Below, one piece after another: positions 42,995 through 53,242 of a DNA stretch of 64,000 nt (within the stretch, counting starts at the first letter, position 1; every line of letters starts with the position of its first letter). The DNA lies in assembly GCF_002157145.1 (NCBI RefSeq), contig NZ_CP021361.1, positions 2,039,001-2,103,000 of the forward strand, written 5' to 3'. A program made the position numbers and the translations under genes. The DNA comes from Acidovorax carolinensis (GTDB taxonomy: Bacteria; Pseudomonadota; Gammaproteobacteria; Burkholderiales; Burkholderiaceae_C). The notes under the pieces were generated by a model, which saw nothing but the letters and a program-made list of their open reading frames with translations, did no database searches and was not told the origin of the DNA.

Positions 42995-45900
42995 ATGTGG
43001 TTCACCAAGGTCAGTCTGAAAAACCCGGTGTTCGCCACCATGGTGATGCTCGCCATCGTGGTGCTGGGCCTGTTTTCATACCAGCGCCTGAAGGTAGACC
43101 AGTTTCCGGACATCGACTTTCCGGTGGTGGTGGTCACGGTGGACTATCCCGGCGCTTCGCCGGAAATCGTTGAAAGCGAAGTTACCAAGAAGATCGAGGA
43201 AGGCGTCAACTCGATTGCCGGCATCAACGCCCTCACCTCGCGCAGCTACGAAGGCACGGCCGTCGTCATCATCGAGTTTCAGTTGCACATTGACGGGCGC
43301 AAGGCGGCCGAAGACGTGCGCGAGAAGGTGGCCATTGTTCGCCCCACGTTGCGCACCGAGGTGAAAGAGCCGCGCGTGCTGCGCTTTGACCCGGCCAGCC
43401 GTGCTGTGTGGTCGCTGGCGGTGCTGCCGGATGAAAAAACCGGCGGGACGGTGCGTAGCGCGGTGGAGTTGACCACCTGGGCCGAGCAGATTCTCAAGAA
43501 ACGCCTGGAAAACGTGCGCGGCGTGGGCGCCGTCAACCTGGTGGGCGCCACCAAGCGCGAAATCAATATCTACCTGAACCCGCAGGCGCTGGAAGCCTTT
43601 GGCGTAACCCCCGACCAGGTGGTCGCGGCCGTGCGCAACGAAAACCAGGATTTGCCCGTGGGCGCCATCCGCTCGCTGGCGCAGGAGCGCGTGGTGCAGA
43701 TCGACGCGCGCATGCAGCGGCCCGAAGACTTTGGCCGCATCATCGTTACGCGCAAAGGCACAGGAACCGCCGGCCAGGCCAGTGGGGGCGCCCCGGTGCG
43801 GGTTGAGCAGGTGGCCCGCGTACAGGACGGCGCGCAAGAGGTTGAGAGCCTGGCGCTGTACAACGGCGAACGCACGCTGCTGCTGTCGGTGCAAAAGTCG
43901 CAGGGCGAAAACACCATTGAGGTGGTGGATGGGCTCAACGCGGCAGTCATCGAGCTGCGCAACCAGTTGCCACCCGGTGTGCGCCTGGAGACCATTGGCG
44001 ACAGTGCCCGCCCCATTCGCGTGGCCGTCAACAACGTGCGCCAGACCCTCATCGAGGGTGCGTTGCTCACGGTGCTGATTGTCTTTTTGTTTCTGAACTC
44101 GTGGCGCTCCACTGTCATCACGGGCCTCACGCTGCCCATTGCGCTGATCGGCACGTTCTTGTTCATGAACATGTTCGGCTTCACCATCAACATGATCACG
44201 CTGATGGCGCTCTCCTTGTGCGTGGGCCTCCTGATTGACGACGCCATCGTGGTGCGCGAGAACATCGTGCGCCATGTGCAGATGGGCAAAGGCGCCTACC
44301 AGGCGGCCATGGATGGCACGCAGGAAATTGGCCTGGCCGTGCTGGCCACCACGCTGTCGATCGTGGCGGTGTTCATGCCGATTGGTTTCATGGGCGGCAT
44401 CATCGGCAAGTTTTTCCACGAGTTCGGCATCACCATCGTGGCGGCGGTGCTGATCTCGATGTTCGTCAGCTTCACGCTCGACCCCATGCTGTCGAGCATC
44501 TGGCATGACCCCAGCATCCATGCGCACGGCAAGCAGCACGAGCCAGTCACTTTTTATGACAAGACCATCGGCCGCGTCACCGGCTGGTTTGACCGCGCCA
44601 CCGATGCCCTGGCCGAGGCCTACCAGGGCATTTTGCGCTGGTCGCTGGTGCACAAGCTGGCCACCTTGGGCATTGCGCTGGCGATTTTTGTGCTGAGCGT
44701 GTTCATGGTGCCGCTGCTGGGCACCGAGTTCGTGCCCAAGGCCGATTTTTCTGAAACCACGGTCAACTTCTACACGCCTGTGGGTTCGTCGCTGGAAGCC
44801 ACCGAGGCCAAGGCGCGCCAGGTGGAAGGCATCCTGCGCGAGTTTCCCGAGGTGCGCTACACGCTGTCCACCATCAACACCGGCAACGCGCAGGGCAAGA
44901 TGTACGCCAGTATTTATGTGCGGCTGGTGGACCGCAAGGACCGCAGCCGCAGCGTGGATGCCATGTCGGGCGTGCTGCGCGAGCGCCTCAAGCAGGTGCC
45001 GGGCATCACCGTCACCCATGTCGGCCTGCTCGACCCGGTGGGTGGCCAAAAGCAGGTGGAGTTTTCACTGCAAGGGCCTGATCTGCAGGAACTGGAGCGC
45101 CTGACCAAAACGGTTTCCGAAAAAATTCACGGCATCCCGGGCCTGGTGGACTTGGACACCAGCGCCAAACCCGACAAGCCCGTGATTGCGCTAGATGTGC
45201 AGCGCGATGCGGCGTCGGACCTTGGGGTTTCGGTGGCACAACTGGCTGCCTCGCTGCGCACGCTGGTGGCCGGCACCACGGTGGGCAACTGGCGCGCGCC
45301 CGATGACCAGACCTACGATGTGAATGTGCGCCTGGCCCCGGAAGCCCGCACCACCCCGCAAGACCTGGAGCGCCTGCCCTTTGCCCTGGCGGCGGCCGAT
45401 GGCAGCACCCGCATCGTGCGCCTGAACCAGGTGGCCCGCGTGACGGAATCCACCGGCGCCAACCAGATCAACCGCCGCGACCTCACGCGCGAGGTGGCCG
45501 TCACGGCCAACGTTGCCGACCGTTCGGCGGGCGAGGTGTCGAGCGACATCCAAAAGGTCCTTGCCGATGTGGCCTTTCCACCCGGTTACCGCTACCAGTT
45601 TGGTGGTTCCACCAAGAACATGGCCGAGTCGTTTGGCTACGCCATCTCGGCGCTGGTGCTGGCCATCGTGTTTATCTACATGATCCTGGCCAGCCAATTC
45701 AAGAGTTTTTTGCAACCGCTGGCGCTGATGACCTCGCTGCCGCTCACGCTGATCGGCGTGGTGCTGGCGCTGTTGATGTTCCGCTCCACGCTGTCGATGT
45801 TTTCCATCATCGGCGTGGTGATGCTGATGGGCCTGGTCACCAAGAATGCCATTTTGCTGGTGGACTTTGCCATCCGCGCCCGTGAGGAACACATCGACGA

Positions 45901-46222
45901 GGCCGGTCACACCGTGCCCGGCCTGCCCCGCGCCGAAGCCCTGCTGCTGGCCGCCCGCGTGCGGCTGCGCCCTATCTTGATGACCACGCTGGCCATGATC
46001 TTTGGCATGGTGCCGCTGGCGTTTGCGCTGTCCGAGGGTTCGGAGCAGCGCGCGCCCATGGGCCAGGCGGTGATTGGCGGCGTCATCACCTCGTCGCTTT
46101 TGACGCTGGTGGTGGTTCCGGTGGTCTATTGCTACATGGACGATCTGGCCCGCTGGGCACTTGCCCGCATGGGCCGCGGCCAGCCTGCCCCCGTGCCCCC
46201 TAAAATCAAGGGTTTGTCCTGA
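42995..46222 (+). CDS. RND-family multidrug efflux permease (HAE1 type)
   Basis: A 1075-residue inner-membrane proton-driven pump with 12 helices and two large periplasmic loops, full length. The proton-relay acidic pair is in [13 protein letters not shown] and the Lys is in [13 protein letters not shown]. The first helix contains [17 protein letters not shown]. It takes hydrophobic or amphipathic drugs from the periplasm or inner leaflet. Immediate partner genes are the adaptor upstream and tolC downstream, separated by pcm and a rhodanese gene. The substrate is not predictable. Confidence 0.94.
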   Translation: MWFTKVSLKNPVFATMVMLAIVVLGLFSYQRLKVDQFPDIDFPVVVVTVDYPGASPEIVESEVTKKIEEGVNSIAGINALTSRSYEGTAVVIIEFQLHIDGRKAAEDVREKVAIVRPTLRTEVKEPRVLRFDPASRAVWSLAVLPDEKTGGTVRSAVELTTWAEQILKKRLENVRGVGAVNLVGATKREINIYLNPQALEAFGVTPDQVVAAVRNENQDLPVGAIRSLAQERVVQIDARMQRPEDFGRIIVTRKGTGTAGQASGGAPVRVEQVARVQDGAQEVESLALYNGERTLLLSVQKSQGENTIEVVDGLNAAVIELRNQLPPGVRLETIGDSARPIRVAVNNVRQTLIEGALLTVLIVFLFLNSWRSTVITGLTLPIALIGTFLFMNMFGFTINMITLMALSLCVGLLIDDAIVVRENIVRHVQMGKGAYQAAMDGTQEIGLAVLATTLSIVAVFMPIGFMGGIIGKFFHEFGITIVAAVLISMFVSFTLDPMLSSIWHDPSIHAHGKQHEPVTFYDKTIGRVTGWFDRATDALAEAYQGILRWSLVHKLATLGIALAIFVLSVFMVPLLGTEFVPKADFSETTVNFYTPVGSSLEATEAKARQVEGILREFPEVRYTLSTINTGNAQGKMYASIYVRLVDRKDRSRSVDAMSGVLRERLKQVPGITVTHVGLLDPVGGQKQVEFSLQGPDLQELERLTKTVSEKIHGIPGLVDLDTSAKPDKPVIALDVQRDAASDLGVSVAQLAASLRTLVAGTTVGNWRAPDDQTYDVNVRLAPEARTTPQDLERLPFALAAADGSTRIVRLNQVARVTESTGANQINRRDLTREVAVTANVADRSAGEVSSDIQKVLADVAFPPGYRYQFGGSTKNMAESFGYAISALVLAIVFIYMILASQFKSFLQPLALMTSLPLTLIGVVLALLMFRSTLSMFSIIGVVMLMGLVTKNAILLVDFAIRAREEHIDEAGHTVPGLPRAEALLLAARVRLRPILMTTLAMIFGMVPLAFALSEGSEQRAPMGQAVIGGVITSSLLTLVVVPVVYCYMDDLARWALARMGRGQPAPVPPKIKGLS

Positions 46223-46245
46223 CCCGCCTTCCCCGGAGAGATTCC

Positions 46246-46959
46246 ATGAACATGCCCCTGAACACGTCTGCCAACATCAGCGACCCCGTTGAACAGGCCC
46301 GCTACAACATGATCGAGCAGCAGATCCGCCCCTGGAATGTGCTGGATGCCGACGTGCTGGACCTGCTGGCTGTCGTGCGCCGCGAAGACTTTGTGCCCCC
46401 AGCCTGCCGCAGCATGGCGTTCATGGACATCGAGATCCCCCTGCTGGGCAAAGATGCCGAAGAGGCCGTGCGCCTGGGCCACAGCATGCTGCAGCCCCGC
46501 GTAGAGGCCCGCATGCTGCAAGACGTGAAAGTTTTGCCGACCGATCGCGTGCTGGAGATCGGCGCGGGCTCGGGCTACATGGCTGCGCTGCTGGCCCACC
46601 GCGCACAAAGCGTGGTCTCGCTCGAAATCGTGCCGGCCCTGGCCGACATGGCGCGCGACAACCTCCAGCGTGCCGGCATCACCAACGCCCATGTGCGCGT
46701 GTCGGACGGTTCCCGCGATGCCGTGCCCGAAGGCCCGTTCGACGTGATCGTGCTCAGCGGCTCCGTGGCTGAAATTCCGAAAAACCTTTTGTCGATGCTG
46801 CGCGAAGGCGGCCGCCTGGCTGCCATCGTGGGCCAGGAACCCGTCATGCGCTTCACGGTGGTGCGCCGCACCGGCGACCGTTTTGAAACCACCCAGCCCT
46901 GGGACACCATGGCACCGCGTCTGGTCGGTTTTGCCGAACCCTCGGGCTTTTCCTTCTGA
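46246..46959 (+). CDS. pcm: Protein-L-isoaspartate O-methyltransferase-family protein
   Basis: A 237-residue SAM-dependent methyltransferase. Motif I is VLEIGAGSGYMAALL (about 101-115). The N-terminal region has MIEQQIRPWNVLD, and a later motif is FDVIVLSGSV. True PCMT repairs isoaspartyl residues; this longer form, linked to rhodanese and tolC in many betaproteobacteria, is annotated as PCMT-family but its repair activity is not shown. It lies 23 bp after the RND gene. Confidence 0.85.
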   Translation: MNMPLNTSANISDPVEQARYNMIEQQIRPWNVLDADVLDLLAVVRREDFVPPACRSMAFMDIEIPLLGKDAEEAVRLGHSMLQPRVEARMLQDVKVLPTDRVLEIGAGSGYMAALLAHRAQSVVSLEIVPALADMARDNLQRAGITNAHVRVSDGSRDAVPEGPFDVIVLSGSVAEIPKNLLSMLREGGRLAAIVGQEPVMRFTVVRRTGDRFETTQPWDTMAPRLVGFAEPSGFSF

Positions 46960-46980
46960 TCCGGTTCCGAGGAGTTCTGC

Positions 46981-47322
46981 ATGATCGACCACGTCCGCCC
47001 CGCACAGCTGTCCGACTGGTTTGCGCAGGCCTTGGCCGAGGGCCAGCCCCTGGTGCTGGACGTGCGCGAGCCCTGGGAGCTGCAGACCGCCAGCGTGCGC
47101 ACGGACGGGTTTGAGCTGGTCGCGATTCCCATGGGCGAGCTTCCGGGCAGGCTGACCGAGCTGGACCCGTCACGACCCCTGGCGTGTCTGTGCCACCACG
47201 GCGCCCGCAGCCTGCGCGTGGCCGCTTTCCTTGCGCAGCAGGGTTTTGGAACGCTGGCCAACATCACCGGCGGCATCGATGCCTGGTCCCGCGAACACGA
47301 CAGCAGCGTGCCGCGGTACTGA
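46981..47322 (+). CDS. Single-domain rhodanese-like protein
   Basis: A 113-residue rhodanese fold with the active-site loop CHHGARS (Cys at about 77) and LVLDVREPWE. The loop fits sulfur transfer. It lies 21 bp after pcm and 61 bp before tolC. Its cellular role in this gene block is unknown. Confidence 0.88.
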   Translation: MIDHVRPAQLSDWFAQALAEGQPLVLDVREPWELQTASVRTDGFELVAIPMGELPGRLTELDPSRPLACLCHHGARSLRVAAFLAQQGFGTLANITGGIDAWSREHDSSVPRY

Positions 47323-47383
47323 ACGGCCGTCAACCGCCGTGTTCCTTTCATCCCCTGCGCACAGTACTTCCTGAAGGACCACC

Positions 47384-48712
47384 ATGACCCCGCTTCGGCT
47401 TCTTCCCCTGACCCTGGCACTCACGGCCGCCCTCTGCACGCCGGCGCAGGCCCAGAGCCTTTCGCAACTGGTGGAAGCAGCGCGTGGCTACGACACGGTC
47501 TGGCAGGCGGCCAAGCTCCAGCTGGATGCAGCGTCCAGCCGCGCCGAGCAGGCCCGCGCAGGGCTGCTGCCCAGTGCCGGGCTGAACGCCGGCGTGTCCC
47601 GCGCCAACACCGAAGTGACCCGTCCCAAGGTGGACTTCAACGGCAACACGCAGAACGTGGGCGTAAGTGCCTCGCAGCCGCTGTACCGCCCGGCCAACCG
47701 CATCAATTTTCAACAAGGCCAGCGTGGCATCGACGTGGCCCGCGCCCAGCTGGACGCCGCCACGCAAGACCTGCTGGTGCGCGTCAGCCAGGCTTACTTT
47801 GACGTGCTGGCAGCCCAGGACACGCTCAGCGTTGTGCAGGCGCAAAAGACGGCGGTCTCCGAGCAGCTGGCCTTTGCCAAGCGCAATTTCGAGGTGGGCA
47901 CCTCCACCGTCACCGACTCCCGCGAGGCCCAGGCCCGCTACGACCTGGTCATTGCCCAGGAAATTGCGGCCGAGAACGACCTGCGTGTCAAAAAGCTTGC
48001 GCTCGACCAGCTGGTGGGCATCACCGGCACCCAACCCCAGCCGCTGGCCCAGCCGGTGCAATTGCCGACCGTGCAGCCCGACGACGTCAACACCTGGGTG
48101 CAAACGGCGCAGGACCAGCAGCCCGGCGTGCGCCAGGCGCAGATTGCCCTCGACATTGCGCGCCTGGAAACCCAGAAAGCCGGCACCGGACATTTGCCTA
48201 CGGTGGATTTGCAGGCCGGCTACAACATTGCGCGCAACCCCAGCGGCACCGTTACCACGCCGGGCATGAACAGTCGCACCAACAATGCCAGCGTGGGCGT
48301 GGCATTCAACCTGCCCCTTTTTGCCGGCTTTTCGGTACAAAACCGCATCAAGGAAACCCTGGCCCTCGAAGAAAAGGCCCAGGCAGACCTTGAAACCACG
48401 CGCCGCAACGTTGCGCAGGCCACGCGGGCGGCGTTTTTTGGCGTGCAGTCTGGACAGGGCCAGGTGCGCGCCCTGGAGGCCGCCGAAGCCTCGAGCCAGA
48501 GCGCGCTCGACGCCAACAAGCTGGGTTACCAGGTGGGCGTGCGCATCAACATCGACGTGCTCAATGCGCAAAGCCAGCTCTTCCAGACCAAGCGCGACCT
48601 GGCGCAGGCGCGCTACAACGTGCTGCTGGGCACCCTCAGGCTGCGCCAGGCGGCGGGTACGCTGACCGAAGAGGACGTGGCTGCCATCAACCGCCTGCTG
48701 CTCCAGCCGTAG
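47384..48712 (+). CDS. tolC: TolC-family outer-membrane efflux protein
   Basis: A 442-residue outer-membrane channel with a signal peptide (about 1-24, ending AQAQS) and two related halves rich in helical heptads. It forms the outer exit for type I and RND exporters. It can complete the RND pump encoded upstream. It is convergent with the large acetyltransferase gene. Confidence 0.93.
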   Translation: MTPLRLLPLTLALTAALCTPAQAQSLSQLVEAARGYDTVWQAAKLQLDAASSRAEQARAGLLPSAGLNAGVSRANTEVTRPKVDFNGNTQNVGVSASQPLYRPANRINFQQGQRGIDVARAQLDAATQDLLVRVSQAYFDVLAAQDTLSVVQAQKTAVSEQLAFAKRNFEVGTSTVTDSREAQARYDLVIAQEIAAENDLRVKKLALDQLVGITGTQPQPLAQPVQLPTVQPDDVNTWVQTAQDQQPGVRQAQIALDIARLETQKAGTGHLPTVDLQAGYNIARNPSGTVTTPGMNSRTNNASVGVAFNLPLFAGFSVQNRIKETLALEEKAQADLETTRRNVAQATRAAFFGVQSGQGQVRALEAAEASSQSALDANKLGYQVGVRINIDVLNAQSQLFQTKRDLAQARYNVLLGTLRLRQAAGTLTEEDVAAINRLLLQP

Positions 48713-48751
48713 CAACCGCGCCGCTTTTGTAGGAAGGCCGCGGGACGCCCC

Positions 48752-51442
48752 TTACAACGTGTGGGTAACCAGCCTGAAATCGGCGTCGTCAGGATAGGGC
48801 TTGACGACAAAGCCCAGGCTGCGCATCAGCCGGAGCATGCCGGGGTTGTTGGCCAGCACCAGGCCCTCCATCTCGGCCAGGCCCTTGTCGCGTGCCACGT
48901 CCATGATGCTCAGCATCAGGCGTGAGCCCAGGCCCCTGCCATTGAAGTCGTCGGCCACCACCAGCGCAAATTCGCAGCTCGACTGGTCGGGGTTGGTGAC
49001 GTAGCGCGACACACCCACGATGCGTTCGGTTTCGGTGACGTCACCGTCGGCGCCCACCGTGCGCTCGCGGAAGACGGCCACCAGCGCCATTTCGCGGTCA
49101 TAGTCGATCAGGGTGAAGCGGGCCAGCATCGAGGCCGGCAGTTCCACCATGGACGAAATGAAACGGAAATACCGGCTTTCGGGTGACAGATGCTGCACCA
49201 GCCCCTGCAGCATCTGCGCGTCGTCGGGATGGATGGGCCGCACCAGGTATTCGCCGCCCCCGCGCATCGGCCAAAGATGCTCGTAGCGCGCGGGATACGG
49301 CAGGATGGCCAGGTGGCTGAAGCTGTCGGCCCGCCCGCCCGAGGTGTTGGCCGCGTGGTCGATGGCAATGCGCGCATCCACCGCCACGACGCCCTGCTCG
49401 TCCACGATGAGCGGGTTGATGTCCATCTCGCGCAGCTGGGGCAAGGCACACACCATTTCCGACACGCGCAGCAGCACCTGTTCCAGCGCATCGTGGTCCA
49501 CCGCGCTGGCGCCGCGCCACTCGCCCAGCGTTTCGGCCACGCGCGAGCGCTCGATCAGGCGGCGTGCCAGAAACTGGTTGAGCGGCGGCAGCTCCATGGC
49601 GCGGTCGTTGATCAGTTCGATCATGGTGCCGCCGGCACCGAAGGTGATCACCGGGCCGAACGGATCGTCGGTGACGAGGCCGATACAGATCTCGCGCCCG
49701 CGCCGGGCGCCGGCCATGTTTTGCACCGTGACCCCGTTGATACGTGCCTGCGGCTGCAGGCGCGCCACGCGCTGGACCATGTCGGTGTAGGCGTCGCGGG
49801 CCGCGGTGCCGCTGTGGATGTTGAGGGCCACGCCGCCCACATCGGATTTGTGGCTGATGTCGGGCGAATCGATCTTCAGCGCCACGGGAAACCCCATTTG
49901 CGTGGCGATCATCATGGCTTCGTGCGCATTGCGCGCAAGGATGGTCTTGGTCACCGGAATATGGAACGCCGCCAGCAGCGTCTTGGATTCCATTTCGGTG
50001 AGCACCTTGCGCCGCTCGGCCAGCACGCTCTCGATGACCAGGCGCGCGCCTTCAATGTCGGGCTTGGCCAGCGTGGACAGCGGCGGCGGCGTTTGCTGCA
50101 GCAACTGCTGGTTCTGGTAGAAAGAAGCGATGTTGCCAAAGGCGCCCACGGCGGCCTCGGGCGTGCGAAAGCTCGGGATGGCGGCGTCGAGCAAGATGGC
50201 GCGCGCCGGCACCACCGAGGCGTCTCCCATCCAGCAGGCCAGCAGCGGCTTGCTCATGCGCTGCTTGACCTCGGCCAGCGCGGTGGCCACGGCGCAGGAG
50301 TCCGCGCCGATTTTGGGTGAGAAGATGGCCAGCACGCCGTCCACCTGCCGGTCACGGCTGGCCGCCTCGATGGCCAGGCGATAGTGCTCGGCGCCAGCGT
50401 CTTCCGACAGGTCGATCAGGTCCGACAGCGACGCCAGGGGCGGCAATTGGGGTGTCAGTGCCAGCACCGATTCGGGCGACAGCTTGCCCAGGTTGAGCAA
50501 AATTTCATTGACCCAGTCGGCCGCCAGCACGCCGGGCCCGCCGCCATTGGTGACGATGGCCAGGCGCTTGCCCACCGGCCGGTAGCGCGATGCCAGGCAC
50601 TTGGCTGCCGAAAACAGCTCGACGAACGAGCGCACGCGCACGGCGCCCGCGCGTCGCAGGGCCGAGTCGAACACATCGTCGCTGCCCACGATGGTGCCAC
50701 TGTGCGTCTGGGCGGCCTCGTTGCCCGCGGGCTTGCGCCCGGCCTTGAGCACCACCACCGGCTTGGCATTGGCGGCCGAGCGCAGCGCACTCATGAAGCG
50801 GCGTGCGTTGGAGATGCCTTCCATGTAGATGACGATGCTCTGCGTGCGTGCATCGTGGGCCAGAAAATCGAGCACCTGGGCAATGTCCACATCCGTGTTC
50901 GGCCCCAGCGACACCACGGTCGAAAAACCCACGGCATTGTTGCGGGCCCAGTCCAGGATCGACGACGTGAGCGCGCCCGACTGGCACACCAGCGCCAGCG
51001 AGCCATCGCGTGCGAGCGGGCCGGCGGCACTGGCATTGAGTTGCAGGTGCGGCCGCTGGAACCCGAGGGAATTGGGCCCCAGCAAATGCAGACCCTCGCG
51101 GCGCGCTATTTTCTTGAGGTTGGCGGCCTGGTCTGCATCCATGCCGCTCGACAGCACCAGTGCGGCACGGCAGCCAATGCGCCCGGCCACCTCCAGCGCA
51201 GCGGGCACTTCGGCGGGCGGCAGCGCGATGATGGCCAGATCGGACTTTCGTTGTGCCAGGTCGGCCAGCGTGCCGCTGGTGTGGGTGTCGACAAACTGCA
51301 GCGTGCCGGCAAAGCGCTGCGCCCGCAGGGCCGGGTGCAGTGCCTGTGCGTACGAGGTCAGCGTTTCGGGTTCATCGGCCTTGCCCGCCAGAATGGCAAT
51401 GGAGGCGGGCGCAAAAAGCGGCGTGAGGTAGTGTTTGTCCAT
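48752..51442 (-). CDS. Pat-type protein lysine acetyltransferase (ADP-forming acyl-CoA synthetase-like plus GNAT)
   Basis: An 896-residue protein. The N-terminal ~460 residues are a CoA-binding/ligase domain of the NDP-forming acyl-CoA synthetase type (for example LVCQSGALTSSILDW and TNGGGPGVLAADWV), followed by an ATP-grasp-like part and a C-terminal GNAT domain (about 730-896, with VADDFNGRGLGSRLM as the acetyl-CoA loop). The layout matches Pat/YfiQ, which acetylates and inactivates acetyl-CoA synthetase. In such proteins the ligase part is usually non-catalytic. The start at ATG 51442 is the first giving the family N-terminus (MDKHYLTPLF). Confidence 0.9.
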   Translation of the reverse strand: MDKHYLTPLFAPASIAILAGKADEPETLTSYAQALHPALRAQRFAGTLQFVDTHTSGTLADLAQRKSDLAIIALPPAEVPAALEVAGRIGCRAALVLSSGMDADQAANLKKIARREGLHLLGPNSLGFQRPHLQLNASAAGPLARDGSLALVCQSGALTSSILDWARNNAVGFSTVVSLGPNTDVDIAQVLDFLAHDARTQSIVIYMEGISNARRFMSALRSAANAKPVVVLKAGRKPAGNEAAQTHSGTIVGSDDVFDSALRRAGAVRVRSFVELFSAAKCLASRYRPVGKRLAIVTNGGGPGVLAADWVNEILLNLGKLSPESVLALTPQLPPLASLSDLIDLSEDAGAEHYRLAIEAASRDRQVDGVLAIFSPKIGADSCAVATALAEVKQRMSKPLLACWMGDASVVPARAILLDAAIPSFRTPEAAVGAFGNIASFYQNQQLLQQTPPPLSTLAKPDIEGARLVIESVLAERRKVLTEMESKTLLAAFHIPVTKTILARNAHEAMMIATQMGFPVALKIDSPDISHKSDVGGVALNIHSGTAARDAYTDMVQRVARLQPQARINGVTVQNMAGARRGREICIGLVTDDPFGPVITFGAGGTMIELINDRAMELPPLNQFLARRLIERSRVAETLGEWRGASAVDHDALEQVLLRVSEMVCALPQLREMDINPLIVDEQGVVAVDARIAIDHAANTSGGRADSFSHLAILPYPARYEHLWPMRGGGEYLVRPIHPDDAQMLQGLVQHLSPESRYFRFISSMVELPASMLARFTLIDYDREMALVAVFRERTVGADGDVTETERIVGVSRYVTNPDQSSCEFALVVADDFNGRGLGSRLMLSIMDVARDKGLAEMEGLVLANNPGMLRLMRSLGFVVKPYPDDADFRLVTHTL

Positions 51443-51626
51443 GGGTCTTGCAGCGGCATCGGGCCGCTCATCAATGATCAACCAGCAGGTGGGTGTGACT
51501 GTGGCACAGCTCGGAGGCAATCGGCACAAAGCCGAGTTCCCGAGGTGACATTTTCAGCGCGGAACCGGCATGGAGCGCGGGCACAGGCCTGGCACTGGCC
51601 CGGAATTCGCGCCCCAGCGGCCCCCA

Positions 51627-52985
51627 TCATGGCGCAGCGGCAATGCCTAGCAGCGCCCCGACGGCAGCGGCGGTCAGCCTTGCGGCGCCCCGGTGCTGCT
51701 GCATGAACTCCTGGGTCAAACCACGGGCGGTGGCAAGCCGGTAGCTGTCGGTGGCCAGATCACAGGCCAGTTCCACGCCCTGACCGATCTCCGCCACACG
51801 GTGGGCCACGCCCTTCTCACAGGCCAGCGCGGCCGCCTCGGCAAAATTGAAGGTGTGTGGCCCCAGCACCACGGGGCAGCCACAGGCAATGGCCTCGATC
51901 AGGTTTTGCCCGCCCAGCGGGGCAAAGCTGCCGCCCAGCAAGGCCACGTCGGCCAGGCCGTAGTACAGCACCATCTCGCCCAGCGAATCGCCCAGCCAGA
52001 CATCGGCGGGCTCGGGGGCGTCGGCCCACTGGCTGCGGCTCGATACGCTCAGTCCGGCGCTGCGCAGCAATTGCTGCACTTCGCCAAAGCGCTGGGGGTG
52101 GCGTGGCACCACCAGCCACTGCACCGTGCCATCACCTGAATTTGCTTCACTATGGATAGCTGCTTGCGCTTTCCCAATAAGCGCTGGAAGGCTTTTTTGC
52201 TTCAAAGCAGCCAACCACATCGCCTCTTCCCCTTCGCGGCTGCTGGCGAGCATCACCACCGGCCGGGCACTGCGCGCGCGCCATGCCCGCCCCCGCGCCA
52301 ATTGCCCGGCATCGGGAACCACGTCGAACTTGAGGTTGCCAAAAACGCCCTGCACCGGCGCGCCGATGGATCGCAGGCGCTCTGCATCGGCCGCGGTCTG
52401 CGCCCAGACCGCCGCCAGAGCGCCATAGGCCGGGCGGGCCAGCGCCGCCAAGCGCTGCGACTTGCGCAGCGAGGTGGCATTGAAGCGCGCATTGGCCAGC
52501 ACCAGCGGTATGCCGCGTTGCTGGCAACCGGCCACCAGGTTGGGCCAGACCTCGGTTTCCATGAGGATGCCGATGGCGGGCCGGAACTGGCGCAGAAAGC
52601 GGCGCACCGCGCCCGGCGTATCCCAGGGCTGCCAGACCTGCACATCGCCCGGCAAGAGCAGTTTCTCGCCCTCGGCCCGGCCCGTGGCGGTGCCATGGGT
52701 GAGCAGCAGGCGCATGCCGGGCAACTGCCGGCGCAACTCGGCCAGCAAAATGGCGGCGGCCCGGGTTTCGCCCAGCGATACGGCATGGATCCAGACAAAG
52801 CCGCCCAGCGGATCGCTGCTGCTCGGGGGGATCAGGCTGTCCATGGGCCGCGCATAACGGCCAAAGCGCTCGCTCACCGCGTGGCCATAGCCGGGCTCGG
52901 CGACGGCGCGGCGCCGCAGTTTGCGCAGCAGCAGGGGCTGGGCAGCCCAGGTCAAGGCCGAATACAGGGCGCGGGCAAGGGACAT
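51627..52985 (-). CDS. waaA: 3-deoxy-D-manno-octulosonic acid (Kdo) transferase with an in-frame repeat insert
   Basis: A 452-residue inner-membrane-anchored GT-B glycosyltransferase that adds Kdo to lipid A precursor. Typical parts are WIHAVSLGE, LTHGTATGR, ETEVWPNL, NARFN, LGDSLGEM, LLGGSFAPLGGQNLIE and GPHTFNF. Between VMLASSREGEEAMWLAALKQ and WLVVPRHPQRF there are ~20 extra residues (KSLPALIGKAQAAIHSE) encoded by a copy of the dispersed repeat. The frame is preserved and the gene looks functional. It starts at ATG 52985. Confidence 0.93.
   Translation of the reverse strand: MSLARALYSALTWAAQPLLLRKLRRRAVAEPGYGHAVSERFGRYARPMDSLIPPSSSDPLGGFVWIHAVSLGETRAAAILLAELRRQLPGMRLLLTHGTATGRAEGEKLLLPGDVQVWQPWDTPGAVRRFLRQFRPAIGILMETEVWPNLVAGCQQRGIPLVLANARFNATSLRKSQRLAALARPAYGALAAVWAQTAADAERLRSIGAPVQGVFGNLKFDVVPDAGQLARGRAWRARSARPVVMLASSREGEEAMWLAALKQKSLPALIGKAQAAIHSEANSGDGTVQWLVVPRHPQRFGEVQQLLRSAGLSVSSRSQWADAPEPADVWLGDSLGEMVLYYGLADVALLGGSFAPLGGQNLIEAIACGCPVVLGPHTFNFAEAAALACEKGVAHRVAEIGQGVELACDLATDSYRLATARGLTQEFMQQHRGAARLTAAAVGALLGIAAAP
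52143..52207. repeat. Dispersed AGCGCTT repeat, copy 6, inside waaA
   Basis: GGATAGCTGCTTGCGCTTTC and CCAATAAGCGCTGGAAGGC, followed by TTTTTTGCTTCAAA, sit in frame within waaA at about codons 260-280. The encoded peptide contains LPALIGKAQAAI, comparable with LQALMEKAQGAT from copy 3. Confidence 0.85.
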
Positions 52986-53079
52986 CTCAGCGATACCTGA
53001 TTCCACATGCCACCCATAACCGATGCAACTGACGCAGCACATGCGCGGGCAGCCGCGCAAGGGCCGCCATCACAACGTG

Positions 53080-53235
53080 TAGGCGCTGGCTGCGTCCCCC
53101 TGCCCGCAGCGCACAGCGCTGCAAGAGCGGGGGCTGAGGGTCGCGGCTCCAAGCCTGCCTGCGCAGGCTTGGAGGACCCCGAAGGGCAGGTGCCTCTGGC
53201 GGCAGGACGGAGGCGCGAAGCGACTCAGGGGGGTG
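53080..53235. repeat. Second intergenic repeat type with hairpin
   Basis: This G/C-rich stretch between waaA and algC includes an inverted repeat CCAAGCCTGC-CTGC-GCAGGCTTGG (53149-53172). Its right end, read on the minus strand, resembles a Comamonadaceae intergenic element beginning CCCCCCTGAGTCGCTTCGCG. The hairpin has no T-run, so it is not called a terminator. Family membership is from memory and was not checked. Confidence 0.45.
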
Positions 53236-53242
53236 TTTCACT

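Noticed and set aside
43076..45049. 657-codon minus-strand frame opposite the RND gene
   Set aside because: Composition rich in His, Gln and Arg; antisense of a well-supported RND permease.
53149..53172. Hairpin considered as a terminator for algC or waaA
   Set aside because: No T-run on either side; it better fits a repeat element.
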